Program-made: the position numbers and the translations under genes
Shown: positions 15,706 through 22,893 of the stretch, in pieces
Position numbering within the stretch: position 1 is the first letter of the stretch
How the letters are laid out: each line of letters begins with the position of its first letter
Source: Thiodiazotropha sp050305635
GTDB taxonomy: Bacteria; Pseudomonadota; Gammaproteobacteria; Chromatiales; Chromatiaceae
Direction: 5' to 3'
Length of the DNA stretch: 64,000 nucleotides
Assembly (NCBI GenBank): GCA_050305635.1
Contig: JBNLFS010000065.1
Location: forward strand, 55,801-119,800
The notes under the pieces: generated by a model
What the model saw: the letters and a program-made list of their open reading frames with translations, nothing else
What the model was told of the DNA's origin: nothing
Databases searched by the model: none

Positions 15706-16576
15706 AATGGATGGCTTCTTCTCCGCCCTGATGCAACACGAATTTCTGCAGAGTGCGGTGGCGGCGGCGTTGTTGGCGAGTATCGGCTGCGGGGTGATCG
15801 GCACCTATGTGGTAGTGAAACGGATCGCCTTCATTGCCGGCGGCATCGCCCACTCCGTTCTAGGTGGCATGGGGGCGGCGGTCTACTACGGTTTTGACCC
15901 ACTGCACGGCGCCCTGCTGGCGGCGATTCTCTCCGCCTTGCTGATCGGCTGGGTGCGCCTCAACTGGCGGATTCAGGAGGACACCTTGATTGGTGCCCTG
16001 TGGGCCATCGGCATGGCGGTGGGGGTGATGTTCATTGCCAAGGCGCCGGGTTACCAGGCGGACCTGATGAGTTACCTGTTCGGCAATATCCTGCTGGTGC
16101 CGGACGAAAGCCTGATTTTCATGCTGGCTCTGGATTGCCTGCTGCTGGTCGTGGTCGGGGCCTACCACCGGCAGTTTCTCGCGGTGGTCTTCGATGAGGA
16201 ACTGGCCCGGCTGCGGGGTATCCCGGTGGGGGTGTTCTACCTCCTGCTGCTGGTACTGGTGGCGGTCACCGTGGTGTTGCTGATCCAGGTGGTGGGACTC
16301 ATCCTGGTGCTGGCTCTGTTGACCCTGCCGGCGGCGATCGCCGGTCACTACGTCCACTCCCTGGGGCGGATGATGCTCATCGCCACACTGCTCGGGATGC
16401 TGCTCAGCGTCATCGGACTCGCGGTTTCCTACACCCCGGACCTGCCCGCGGGTCCGACCATCATTCTGCTGGCTGGGGCCGCCTATGTGGTCTCCGCAGT
16501 GTGGTCTCAGTGGTTACGCCGACGCCGGAGTCAGCGCTCGCTGACTCAGCCGTCCGCCGTGGAGGGCGATCGGTGA
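15695..16576 (+). CDS. znuB: Zinc ABC transporter permease ZnuB
   Basis: Inner-membrane channel subunit of ZnuABC, ABC-3 permease family. The 293-aa protein shows about eight hydrophobic helices. The GIAHSVLGGMGAA segment near residues 50-62 and the LRGIPVGVFY loop near 170-180 match the family, the latter being the likely contact for ZnuC. The ATG at 15695 lies inside the end of znuC (11-bp overlap). The 3' end overlaps the zur start, so znuA, znuC, znuB and zur form one tightly packed operon. Confidence 0.93.
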   Translation: MVTEMDGFFSALMQHEFLQSAVAAALLASIGCGVIGTYVVVKRIAFIAGGIAHSVLGGMGAAVYYGFDPLHGALLAAILSALLIGWVRLNWRIQEDTLIGALWAIGMAVGVMFIAKAPGYQADLMSYLFGNILLVPDESLIFMLALDCLLLVVVGAYHRQFLAVVFDEELARLRGIPVGVFYLLLLVLVAVTVVLLIQVVGLILVLALLTLPAAIAGHYVHSLGRMMLIATLLGMLLSVIGLAVSYTPDLPAGPTIILLAGAAYVVSAVWSQWLRRRRSQRSLTQPSAVEGDR

Positions 16577-17034
16577 ACCCGGCCGCCATCAAGCGGGTCA
16601 TGGAGCGGGCGGAGGCCCTGTGCCGGGAGCGCGGGGTGCGCCTCACCCAGCAACGCCGCACCGTGCTGGAGCTGTTGGTTACGTTCGACAAGCCGATGAG
16701 TGCCTATGATCTGCTCGACCGGCTGCGTGAAAGCGTGAAGAACCCGGCGCCTCCCACCGTGTACCGGGCGCTCGATTTCCTCATGCAGCAGGGGCTGATC
16801 CATAAGCTCGAAAGCATCCATGCCTATGTGGGCTGTACCCATCCGGATCACCCACACGCCGGTCAGTTCCTGATCTGTGCGGATTGCGGGGAGGTCGAAG
16901 AGGTGCAGGATCCCCGGGTCACGGAGAGCCTGCAGGCAGCCGGACAGGCCCAGGGATTCCGCACTCACCGTCCGGTGGTCGAGCTTTTGGGGGTCTGTGC
17001 TCACTGTCGGCATGCCAAGGCTGAGACGGATTGA
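16573..17034 (+). CDS. zur: Zinc uptake regulator Zur (Fur family)
   Basis: Zinc-responsive repressor. I chose the GTG at 16573, which overlaps the znuB stop (GTGA) and has GGAG eight bases upstream, over the longer frame from 16501 that lies inside znuB. The 153-aa product has a winged-helix domain (RLTQQRRTVLELL ... PPTVYRALDFLMQQGLI) and two CxxC zinc sites (CADC and CAHC). The HPDHPHAGQFLIC stretch between them is characteristic of Zur and distinguishes it from iron-type Fur. Position at the operon end gives negative autoregulation through the operator at 13963. Confidence 0.92.
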   Translation: MNPAAIKRVMERAEALCRERGVRLTQQRRTVLELLVTFDKPMSAYDLLDRLRESVKNPAPPTVYRALDFLMQQGLIHKLESIHAYVGCTHPDHPHAGQFLICADCGEVEEVQDPRVTESLQAAGQAQGFRTHRPVVELLGVCAHCRHAKAETD

Positions 17035-17050
17035 TTTCCCAATCGATTTG

Positions 17051-17087
17051 TTGATTTTGCACGCTTAAGGGGCTATATAGTGTTATA
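17051..17087 (+). promoter_or_regulatory. Putative promoter/operator of the Xre-RES pair
   Basis: TTGATT (17051-17056) and TATATA (17074-17079) are separated by 17 bp, a good sigma-70 arrangement. ATATA and TATAT flank GTGT at 17075-17087, giving an imperfect palindrome over the -10 that an Xre antitoxin could bind for autorepression. Confidence 0.45.
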
Positions 17088-17109
17088 TCTACCTAATTAG
17101 CGGGGCGGT

Positions 17110-17469
17110 ATGAGTTCATTAGCCATAAAACAGCCGGAGGCGCCTCAGGTCCTGGCCAAGGCGCTATGGAATGCCGGCAAAGCACTGGGGCTCACCCAGG
17201 CCGAGGTCAGCCAGGTGATCGGCCGGGATCGCAGTGCGATTCACCGCAACGGGCTCGATCCCGCCAGCAAGTCCGGTGAGCTTGCGTTGCTGTTGATCCG
17301 CCTCTATCAGAGCCTGTTCGCCCTGACCGGCGGCGCCGGCAGCTCGTTGAAACACTGGATGCACACCCGTAATCTCCAGACAGGGGGGGTGCCCGCGGAT
17401 CAGGTTAAAAGTGTTCAGGGGCTGCTCAAGGTGGTCGAATATCTGGATGCCATGCGCGCTAAGCAGTGA
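17110..17469 (+). CDS. Xre-type antitoxin of RES system (MbcA/ParS family)
   Basis: This 119-aa antitoxin is of the type II RES-Xre class. Residues 15-75 form an Xre-like helix-turn-helix (ALWNAGKALGLTQAEVSQVIGRDRSAI), and the C-terminal half (about 70-115, including GGVPADQVKSVQGLLKVVEYLD) matches the DUF2384 antitoxin/toxin-binding domain. The toxin gene follows with a TGATG overlap. The antitoxin is expected to neutralise the RES enzyme and repress the shared promoter at 17051-17079. Confidence 0.88.
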   Translation: MSSLAIKQPEAPQVLAKALWNAGKALGLTQAEVSQVIGRDRSAIHRNGLDPASKSGELALLLIRLYQSLFALTGGAGSSLKHWMHTRNLQTGGVPADQVKSVQGLLKVVEYLDAMRAKQ

Positions 17470-18218
17470 TGGATATCTGGCTCGCCTGCAAGGACGCGGC
17501 GCAACCCGAACCCCTGACGGGTGCGGTGATCCGGGTCGTTGAACCCCTGGCATCCCGGGCTCTGCTGAGTCTGGTGGACGACCTGCAGGAACAGGCCCTG
17601 CTCGAAACCCTGCTGGAAACGAACCGGCCCCAGGTGCCGGACTCGGCGCTGAGGTTGCATGACCTGCTGCGCACGCCCTTCCGTGACCCTCCCCTCAAGT
17701 ACGGCTCCCGTTTCGGTACCCATCTGGAGCCGAGCCTGTTCTATGGATCGGCTTCGATCACCACTGCTCTGGCAGAGACCGCGTACTACCGCTTCGTCTT
17801 CTGGGCGGGCATGGCCGAACCACCGCCGGGGGGTCGCCTGACGACGGAACTGACGGTTTTTTGCGCGGAATTCGCACTACAACGGGGACTCCGATTGCAG
17901 CATCCCCCCTGGTCAGATTATGCAGACCGACTGCGCGATCCCCAGCTCTACCGGGCCACCCAGACGTTGGGCGGGGCCATGCGCGAGGCCGGTATCGAAG
18001 GCTTTGAGTATGTTTCCGCCCGGGATCGGGAGGCCGGGTTGAACCGGGCCTTTTTCGCCCCCGGGGTATTTGCCGATCCGATGCCCCGCTGGCAGGAGTC
18101 CTGGCTGTGTGAGACCCGCGCGGAGGCCGTTTCATTCTTTAGCAAGCAGCATGGCGCACGCTTCTATCCCCTGGAGGATTTCCGGGTCGAGGGGGTGTTG
18201 CCGCTACCGGCACAATAG
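17469..18218 (+). CDS. RES-domain toxin (NAD+-degrading)
   Basis: RES toxins kill or arrest cells by breaking down NAD+ (phosphorolysis or hydrolysis). The 249-aa protein contains the family core: a basic segment with KYGSRFGTHLEPSLFYGS (Arg, Tyr and Ser of the active pocket), the ALAETAYYR helix and a late YVSARD motif. The ATG at 17469 overlaps the antitoxin stop (TGATG); a GTG three bases earlier is the alternative. It has about 90 extra N-terminal residues compared with minimal RES toxins (about 150 aa), within the range of the longer RES class. A GC-rich hairpin follows. Confidence 0.88.
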   Translation: MDIWLACKDAAQPEPLTGAVIRVVEPLASRALLSLVDDLQEQALLETLLETNRPQVPDSALRLHDLLRTPFRDPPLKYGSRFGTHLEPSLFYGSASITTALAETAYYRFVFWAGMAEPPPGGRLTTELTVFCAEFALQRGLRLQHPPWSDYADRLRDPQLYRATQTLGGAMREAGIEGFEYVSARDREAGLNRAFFAPGVFADPMPRWQESWLCETRAEAVSFFSKQHGARFYPLEDFRVEGVLPLPAQ

Positions 18219-18247
18219 CCGAGAGCGAGAATCTGAGGGGCGGGCGT

Positions 18248-18280
18248 CGCCGGGGCTGTCTGTCGGAGACGGCCCCGGCG
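18248..18280. terminator. GC-rich hairpin between convergent RES toxin and ompA-like gene
   Basis: CGCCGGGGC and GCCCCGGCG form a 9-bp stem with a 15-nt loop in the 80-bp gap between convergent genes. There is no U-run on either strand, so efficiency is uncertain. Confidence 0.5.
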
Positions 18281-18298
18281 GGTGGTTGGTCGAAACGA

Positions 18299-19132
18299 TC
18301 AGTCGCGGATGACGATTTCCACGCGGCGGTTCTTCAAGCGTCCGGCCTCGGTGGAGTTGTCGGTGATCGGGGAGGTTTCCCCCAGTCCCAGGGTGTCGAT
18401 GCGCGAGGCGTCCACGCCAACCTGGATGAGGGCGTCCTTCACCGCCATGGCACGCCGCTCGGAGAGTTTCTGGTTGTATTCCTCGGAGCCGATGTTATCG
18501 GTATGACCCTCGATGAGTACGGTCTTGTTCGGATACTCGGCAAGGAACTTGGCCAGTTTGTCGATGGTGTTCATCGCGCCGGGGAGCAGGTCGGTTTTGC
18601 CGAAAGAGAACAGCACATCGCCGAGAGTGATGACCATGCCGCGTTCGGTCTTCATCGCCTGCAGGTCTTCCAGCTCCTTGCGCAGTGCCTCGGCCTTGGC
18701 CAGGGCGTTCTCCCGTTCCATCAGGGCGGCTTCCTTATCGCGCAGGGCTTCATCCTTGGCCTGCTGTTCCATCTGGATTTCCAGCTCACGGGCCTTCAAC
18801 TGTTCCTTGTTCTTGATCTCGCCCAGCTCTTCGAGACGGGCGGCGGCTTCCTTGCGTTTGGCCACGGCCAGCGCGGTATCGGTGCGGGTCTTGCCGACGT
18901 AGGCCAGCGAAGTCATGTCCTCCTCATTCTCTGCCGCGGCGGCGCGATTCAGCGCTTCCGAGGCCCTTTCCAGCTCAGTGGAGGCATAACGCAGTACGGT
19001 CTCATCCTGCTTTGCTTCCGCGTAAGCCTGCTCCGCCTCTGTGAGTGCGTCGTTCTTCTGCATGCTGCTGCAGCCCGTGAATAACAGGGCCAGTGCAGTG
19101 GCAGCCAACAAATGGTTTCCTAAGCGGGTCAT
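18299..19132 (-). CDS. OmpA-family lipoprotein with DUF4398 domain
   Basis: Envelope protein that likely links the outer membrane to peptidoglycan. The ATG at 19132 is preferred over the one at 19168: it opens a lipoprotein signal with lipobox FTGC (C21), and AGGGGG lies upstream. In the 277-aa product, residues 25-110 form a DUF4398-type helical region rich in Ala/Glu. A long charged coiled coil follows (about 110-160), and an OmpA C-terminal domain (about 165-275) has the EGHTDNIGSEEYNQKLS...RA peptidoglycan-binding motif and a terminal RLKNRRVEI. It lies directly downstream of a second DUF4398 lipoprotein gene. Confidence 0.87.
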   Translation of the reverse strand: MTRLGNHLLAATALALLFTGCSSMQKNDALTEAEQAYAEAKQDETVLRYASTELERASEALNRAAAAENEEDMTSLAYVGKTRTDTALAVAKRKEAAARLEELGEIKNKEQLKARELEIQMEQQAKDEALRDKEAALMERENALAKAEALRKELEDLQAMKTERGMVITLGDVLFSFGKTDLLPGAMNTIDKLAKFLAEYPNKTVLIEGHTDNIGSEEYNQKLSERRAMAVKDALIQVGVDASRIDTLGLGETSPITDNSTEAGRLKNRRVEIVIRD

Positions 19133-19167
19133 GATGATAGTTCCCCCTGATGATTCGATGGTCGTCA

Positions 19168-19563
19168 TTATCGTTTGCTGCGGGCGCGCATGATCTCTTC
19201 ACGCAGCACTTTGATGCTGGCTTCGAGCTCCGATACCGCCTTTTCCGCCTGGGTACGGGCTGCGATGGCCTGAGCCAGCTCCGCATCCGCCTGCGCCTCC
19301 TCCGCCAGGCGCCGGGCCTCATCGAACTTCTCTTTGTCCATGGCGGCTTTCGCCTGTTTCATCTTCTGCCGGGCACGGTCCATGTAGACCGGGGCGTATT
19401 GGGTGGACTCATCGCTTTCAGCCGCGGTCAGAGCAGTCTGAGCGGCCGAGACTTCGGCGACGGGTTTGGGTGTCGAACTGCAGCCGTACAGGGAAACGAA
19501 CAACAGAGAGACAAGCGCGGGTACCAGTATCGTTCGCCGACACGGATTTTTAGCTATCAGCAT
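19168..19563 (-). CDS. DUF4398 lipoprotein
   Basis: This 131-aa predicted lipoprotein has N-terminal positive charges, a hydrophobic core and lipobox LYGC (C28). The mature part is almost entirely helical and Ala/Glu/Lys-rich (about 35-130), the DUF4398 pattern. It is arranged head-to-tail with the OmpA-like DUF4398 lipoprotein; the TAA stop overlaps an ATG of the next frame (TAATG), which suggests coupling. A structural partner in the cell envelope is a reasonable inference. No enzymatic motif is seen. Confidence 0.82.
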   Translation of the reverse strand: MLIAKNPCRRTILVPALVSLLFVSLYGCSSTPKPVAEVSAAQTALTAAESDESTQYAPVYMDRARQKMKQAKAAMDKEKFDEARRLAEEAQADAELAQAIAARTQAEKAVSELEASIKVLREEIMRARSKR

Positions 19564-19801
19564 GACGAGCTTCCTTTAAAGTTGAATGTTCGACCAGGCA
19601 TGAATGCATCGCATCACGCGTACGGACGGGGTGTCCGTGAAGCGATTATGCCATTGTTTCATGGTTTTTAACCGATTCTATGAGTTGAGAAAAGTTACAA
19701 AATGTCGCAGATCTCGAAAAGTTGGCCGGGATGCCGGATCAGTCGTGCCGGAACTCGTGAGACCTTGTACACCCGCGTTTGTTATGAAAGGGAGATCCTG
19801 G

Positions 19802-19921
19802 ATGAAAAGTTCGCTGGGTATTCAAGGATTATTGAAAGCTTTGTTGATTTCGTCAACCGCGGTTCTGTCTGGGTGTTCGATAACCGCTCCTGTGGAGCAT
19901 CAAAACCCGGCCAAGATATGA
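19802..19921 (+). CDS. Very small lipoprotein (39 aa)
   Basis: A short frame encodes a 39-aa peptide with a clear lipoprotein signal: basic start, hydrophobic stretch and lipobox LSGC (C25), leaving about 15 mature residues. GGGAGATCC upstream of the ATG is a usable ribosome-binding site. A strong GC-rich hairpin follows nine bases after the stop, supporting a real transcription unit. Similar tiny lipoproteins (entericidin or LptM/YifL type) exist, but I cannot assign this one to a family. Confidence 0.5.
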   Translation: MKSSLGIQGLLKALLISSTAVLSGCSITAPVEHQNPAKI

Positions 19922-19929
19922 AGACTGTC

Positions 19930-19966
19930 GCCCGGACAACGGTCCAGGGCGGGCCGTTGTCCGGGC
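19930..19966. terminator. 13-bp-stem hairpin between convergent genes
   Basis: GCCCGGACAACGG and CCGTTGTCCGGGC pair perfectly around an 11-nt loop. It lies between the tiny lipoprotein (+) and the DUF3501 gene (-) and is a likely bidirectional terminator, though without a U-run. Confidence 0.65.
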
Positions 19967-19968
19967 AT

Positions 19969-20553
19969 TCAGTGCAGATCCTTGAGCAGTGATGCCTTGA
20001 TGGGCGAATCGACTTCATCCACGGTGTAGTTATAAGCGGGATGATCGATGCCCGCGGAGAGTCGTGCACCGCTTTTCAGGCCATCGATCATCTCCTGACT
20101 GAGTTCGAAGCGCAGGAAGTGGACCGATGAGGTCTTATCCTCGGTGGAGCGCTCCAGGTCTTCGTTGGCGATCGGGCGAACCTTGTCGAATCCGTCCACC
20201 TGCAGCCAGATGGTGTGTTCCACGCCGACCAGTTTGGACAGCGCGACCTTGCGCTCCTCTACATCGTGATACTCCATCATGAAGGTGGCTTTCCAGTTCA
20301 TCCCATCGGGAATCAGCGGGTTGTAGACATCGAGTTCATCCTGGATGCCGTCCGGCTCAAAGATCCGTTCGATGCGCAGCATCTCCTGAATCTGATACTG
20401 CATGGTCAGCTCGTCCTCGAAATAGAGTGCGGCATTCGGCCCGATCGGCAGACGCCGGTTCTTTTTGTGGTCCATTACGCGGGCACGGAATTCCGGACGG
20501 ATCCGGGCGTACTCTTCGAGGCTGTAGAGATCTTTGTGTGAAAGATGAGTCAT
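19969..20553 (-). CDS. DUF3501 family protein
   Basis: This 194-aa conserved protein has no established biochemical function. The ATG at 20553 is chosen because GAGGAG lies upstream; a longer frame from 20649 overlaps the previous gene. The sequence has the family landmarks: an N-terminal EYARIRPEFRARVMDHKKNRR segment, a YFEDELTMQYQIQEMLRIERIF helix, and a C-terminal beta-rich part with conserved SVHFLRFEL and GIDHPAY. It is the last gene of a minus-strand cluster with the encapsulated-ferritin-like and GlpC-like genes. DUF3501 genes are often found next to rubrerythrin and GlpC-like genes, so a role in the same peroxide/iron pathway is inferred. Confidence 0.85.
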   Translation of the reverse strand: MTHLSHKDLYSLEEYARIRPEFRARVMDHKKNRRLPIGPNAALYFEDELTMQYQIQEMLRIERIFEPDGIQDELDVYNPLIPDGMNWKATFMMEYHDVEERKVALSKLVGVEHTIWLQVDGFDKVRPIANEDLERSTEDKTSSVHFLRFELSQEMIDGLKSGARLSAGIDHPAYNYTVDEVDSPIKASLLKDLH

Positions 20554-20567
20554 GGCAGGCTCCTCAT

Positions 20568-20855
20568 TCATTCGTGGGCGATGGTTTTGTCGGTAAAGAG
20601 ATAGTCTTTCAGCTCTTTGTCGAAACTCGGGTCCTGACGGCGTATCCACTCCAGCACCATGGCAGCGTGCTCCTTCTCCTCGTCCCGGTTGTGGGCGAGA
20701 ATCGCGCGTAGCTCCGGATTGGTGCAGGCATCCACCCGTTGGTTGTACCAGTCCACCGCTTCAAGCTCCTCCATGAGTGAAATGATGGCGCGATGCATAT
20801 CGCGGGTTTCGTTACTCAGTTGCTCAACAGGTTCGTGGTAACCTTCATTTGCCAT
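20568..20855 (-). CDS. Encapsulated-ferritin-like protein (EncFtn family) lacking a cargo tag
   Basis: This 95-aa two-helix ferritin-like protein matches the encapsulated ferritin family. E30, W36, E60 and H63 correspond to E32, W38, E62 and H65 of the Rhodospirillum rubrum protein, which build the di-iron ferroxidase site at a dimer interface. Landmarks MEELEAVDWYNQR and AHNRDEEKEHAAM are nearly unchanged. It stops soon after the helices (ending KDYLFTDKTIAHE), so the C-terminal extension that docks such cargo into encapsulin shells is missing, and no encapsulin gene is in the window. It lies between the GlpC-like and DUF3501 genes with gaps under 20 bp. A free ring-shaped ferroxidase is the likely form. 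Confidence 0.85.
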   Translation of the reverse strand: MANEGYHEPVEQLSNETRDMHRAIISLMEELEAVDWYNQRVDACTNPELRAILAHNRDEEKEHAAMVLEWIRRQDPSFDKELKDYLFTDKTIAHE

Positions 20856-20874
20856 GGGTTTGTGCTCCTTTTAC

Positions 20875-22218
20875 TCAGATGCCGTAGGCTTTGCGAATCA
20901 GGGTGATCGGGTGTTCGGGCGCGCGGCCGTCGCGCAGGCCGTTTTCAATATGGTGACCGGCCATCGGGCAGTCACTGCCGTAGTGATCGACTTCGGCCTT
21001 CTTGATCTGGTTGACCACCGGGCGGCCGATCTTCATGGCGTGCTCGTGAAACTCGCTCTTCACCGCATAGGTGCCGTCGTGGCCGGAGCAGCGCTCGATC
21101 GCGGTGACCTGGGTGTCGGGAATCAACGACAGCAGCTCCTTGGTCTTCGAACCGACATTCTGCACCCGCTGATGGCAGGCGGCGTGATAGGCCACTTTGC
21201 CGAGGCCCTGCGTGAAGTCGGTTTTCAGCAGACCCTCTTTGTGGCGCAGCATCAGATATTCGAAGATGTCGAAGATCGCACCGGCTACTTTCTGTACCTC
21301 CGGCTCATCCGGAAACATCAGCGGCAGTTCCTGTTTGAACATCAGGGCACAGGAGGGGACCGGGGCGACGATGTCCCAGCCCTCATCCACCAGCTTGGCC
21401 AGCTGGGGAATGTTGGCGTTCTTGGCCTCTTCGACCGCCTCCAGGTTGCCCAGTTCGAGCTTCGGCATACCGCAGCACTGCTCTTTGTCTGCGATGGTGA
21501 CCGGAATGTCGTTGTGCTCGAACACCGCCACCAGGTCCTCGCCGACGATGGGCTCGTTGTAGTTACCGTAACAGGTGGTGAACAGGGCCACCTTGCCTTT
21601 GGTGCGTCCCGCCGGTGTACCTTTGGCACTGCGATGCATTTTGTCGGCGAGCCGCTTGCGCAGCGGCTTGCCGTGGAATTCGGGCAGCTTGGCTTCCGGG
21701 TGCACACCCAGGGTGTGGTCGAGAATCTCGCGGAAGTTCTTCGCTTTGTTGAAGGTATTCACGACGCCGGCGACCACCGGTATACCCGCCAGTTTGCCTA
21801 GGTTGTCGGTGCTGGTGAGCATGCGGTCACGCAGCTTCACATCCCCCTTTTTGTATTTGACCGCCTTGGCTCGCAGCATCAGATGGGGAAAATCGATGTT
21901 CCACTCGTGCGGAGGCACATAGGGGCATTTGGTCATGTAGCACAGATCGCAGAGATAGCAGTGATCAACCACCTGCCAGAAGTCCTTTTTATCCACCCCG
22001 TCCACTTCCATGGATTCGCTCTCATCCACCAGATCGAACAGGGTTGGAAAGCTTTGGCACAGGCTGACACAGCGACGACAGCCGTGACACAGATCGAAGA
22101 CCCGCTCCATCTCATGCAGCAGATGCTCTTCGTTGTAGTACTCCGGGTTCTTCCAATCGATGGGATGCCGGGTCGGTGCCTCCAGATTGCCTTCTCTTGA
22201 ACCGGTGGGTGCTGCCAT
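20875..22218 (-). CDS. GlpC/heterodisulfide-reductase-like iron-sulfur protein
   Basis: Electron-transfer protein of the GlpC/HdrD group. The 447-aa product has two [4Fe-4S] ferredoxin motifs: C44-x2-C47-x2-C50-x3-C54 and C87-x2-C90-x2-C93-x4-C98. It also has two C-terminal cysteine-rich CCG-type domains (around QCCGMPKLE and RCSGHDGTYAVK). In this context the usual partner, a flavin dehydrogenase such as GlpA/B, is absent. Instead it is followed by the EncFtn-like and DUF3501 genes and preceded by rubrerythrin. It may feed or drain electrons for peroxide reduction or iron release. The ATG at 22218 has AGGAG upstream. Confidence 0.88.
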   Translation of the reverse strand: MAAPTGSREGNLEAPTRHPIDWKNPEYYNEEHLLHEMERVFDLCHGCRRCVSLCQSFPTLFDLVDESESMEVDGVDKKDFWQVVDHCYLCDLCYMTKCPYVPPHEWNIDFPHLMLRAKAVKYKKGDVKLRDRMLTSTDNLGKLAGIPVVAGVVNTFNKAKNFREILDHTLGVHPEAKLPEFHGKPLRKRLADKMHRSAKGTPAGRTKGKVALFTTCYGNYNEPIVGEDLVAVFEHNDIPVTIADKEQCCGMPKLELGNLEAVEEAKNANIPQLAKLVDEGWDIVAPVPSCALMFKQELPLMFPDEPEVQKVAGAIFDIFEYLMLRHKEGLLKTDFTQGLGKVAYHAACHQRVQNVGSKTKELLSLIPDTQVTAIERCSGHDGTYAVKSEFHEHAMKIGRPVVNQIKKAEVDHYGSDCPMAGHHIENGLRDGRAPEHPITLIRKAYGI

Positions 22219-22253
22219 GGTTGTCTGCTCCTGGTTGCGTACATGAGTGCGAG

Positions 22254-22272
22254 GGATAAGAAAAGATTATCC
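22254..22272. promoter_or_regulatory. Inverted repeat upstream of the GlpC-like gene
   Basis: GGATAA and TTATCC flank seven bases, in the 190-bp gap between rubrerythrin and the GlpC-like gene. It is 36 bp before the GlpC-like start and could be an operator; it does not match the Irr-like box found nearby. Confidence 0.3.
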
Positions 22273-22408
22273 ACACACCACCCGGGCTGGTGACTGATCC
22301 CAATCAGATAAACAGCTGTACGATGGTATCAACGGGATCCGGTCACAGGCCGGTGTGTGGGACGGGAGCGGGCCCGGAATCAGGCCCTGCCCCCTTCGAT
22401 GTGGACGA

Positions 22409-22825
22409 TCAGTCCATTTCGTCCAGGGCTTTCTGATAGCGATTAGCGTGAGAACGCTCGGCCTTGGCCAGGGTCTCAAACCAGTCGGCAACCTCATCGA
22501 AGCCTTCATCGCGAGCGGTTTTTGCCATGCCCGGATACATGTCGGTGTACTCGTGGGTTTCACCGGCAACAGCGGTCTTCAGGTTATCGGCGGTTGCGCC
22601 GAAGGGCATGCCGGTCGCGGGGTCGCCGCACTGTTCCAGGTATTCCAGATGGCCGTGTGCATGACCGGTTTCGCCTTCGGCGGTGGAACGGAACAGGGCT
22701 GCCACATCGTTGTAGCCTTCGACGTCAGCCTTGGAGGCGAAGTACAGATAACGGCGATTGGCCTGGGATTCTCCGGCGAATGCGTCTTTCAGATTCTGCT
22801 CGGTCTTACTACCTTTGAGTTCCAT
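22409..22825 (-). CDS. Rubrerythrin lacking the rubredoxin domain
   Basis: Non-haem di-iron peroxidase that reduces H2O2 in the cytoplasm. The 138-aa four-helix protein has the expected glutamate/histidine ligands: E19 (AGESQANRRY), E52 and H55 (EGETGHAH), E89 and E92 (GETHEY), E123 and H126 (KAERSHANRY). It ends right after the fourth helix, so the C-terminal rubredoxin FeS4 domain of classical rubrerythrin is absent, as in sulerythrin-type members. Electrons must come from another carrier, possibly the neighbouring Fe-S protein. The promoter region contains a perfect Irr-like box at 22894-22910. Confidence 0.9.
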   Translation of the reverse strand: MELKGSKTEQNLKDAFAGESQANRRYLYFASKADVEGYNDVAALFRSTAEGETGHAHGHLEYLEQCGDPATGMPFGATADNLKTAVAGETHEYTDMYPGMAKTARDEGFDEVADWFETLAKAERSHANRYQKALDEMD

Positions 22826-22893
22826 GATGGGGTTCTCCGAATGATGGTTATTGTGAATGGGACAAGGGGTGAGACCCGGGTCTCACGCTGGTG

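Noticed and set aside
20568..22825. Encapsulin nanocompartment operon
   Set aside because: The ferritin-like cargo homologue is present, but no HK97-fold shell gene and no targeting peptide are visible in the window.
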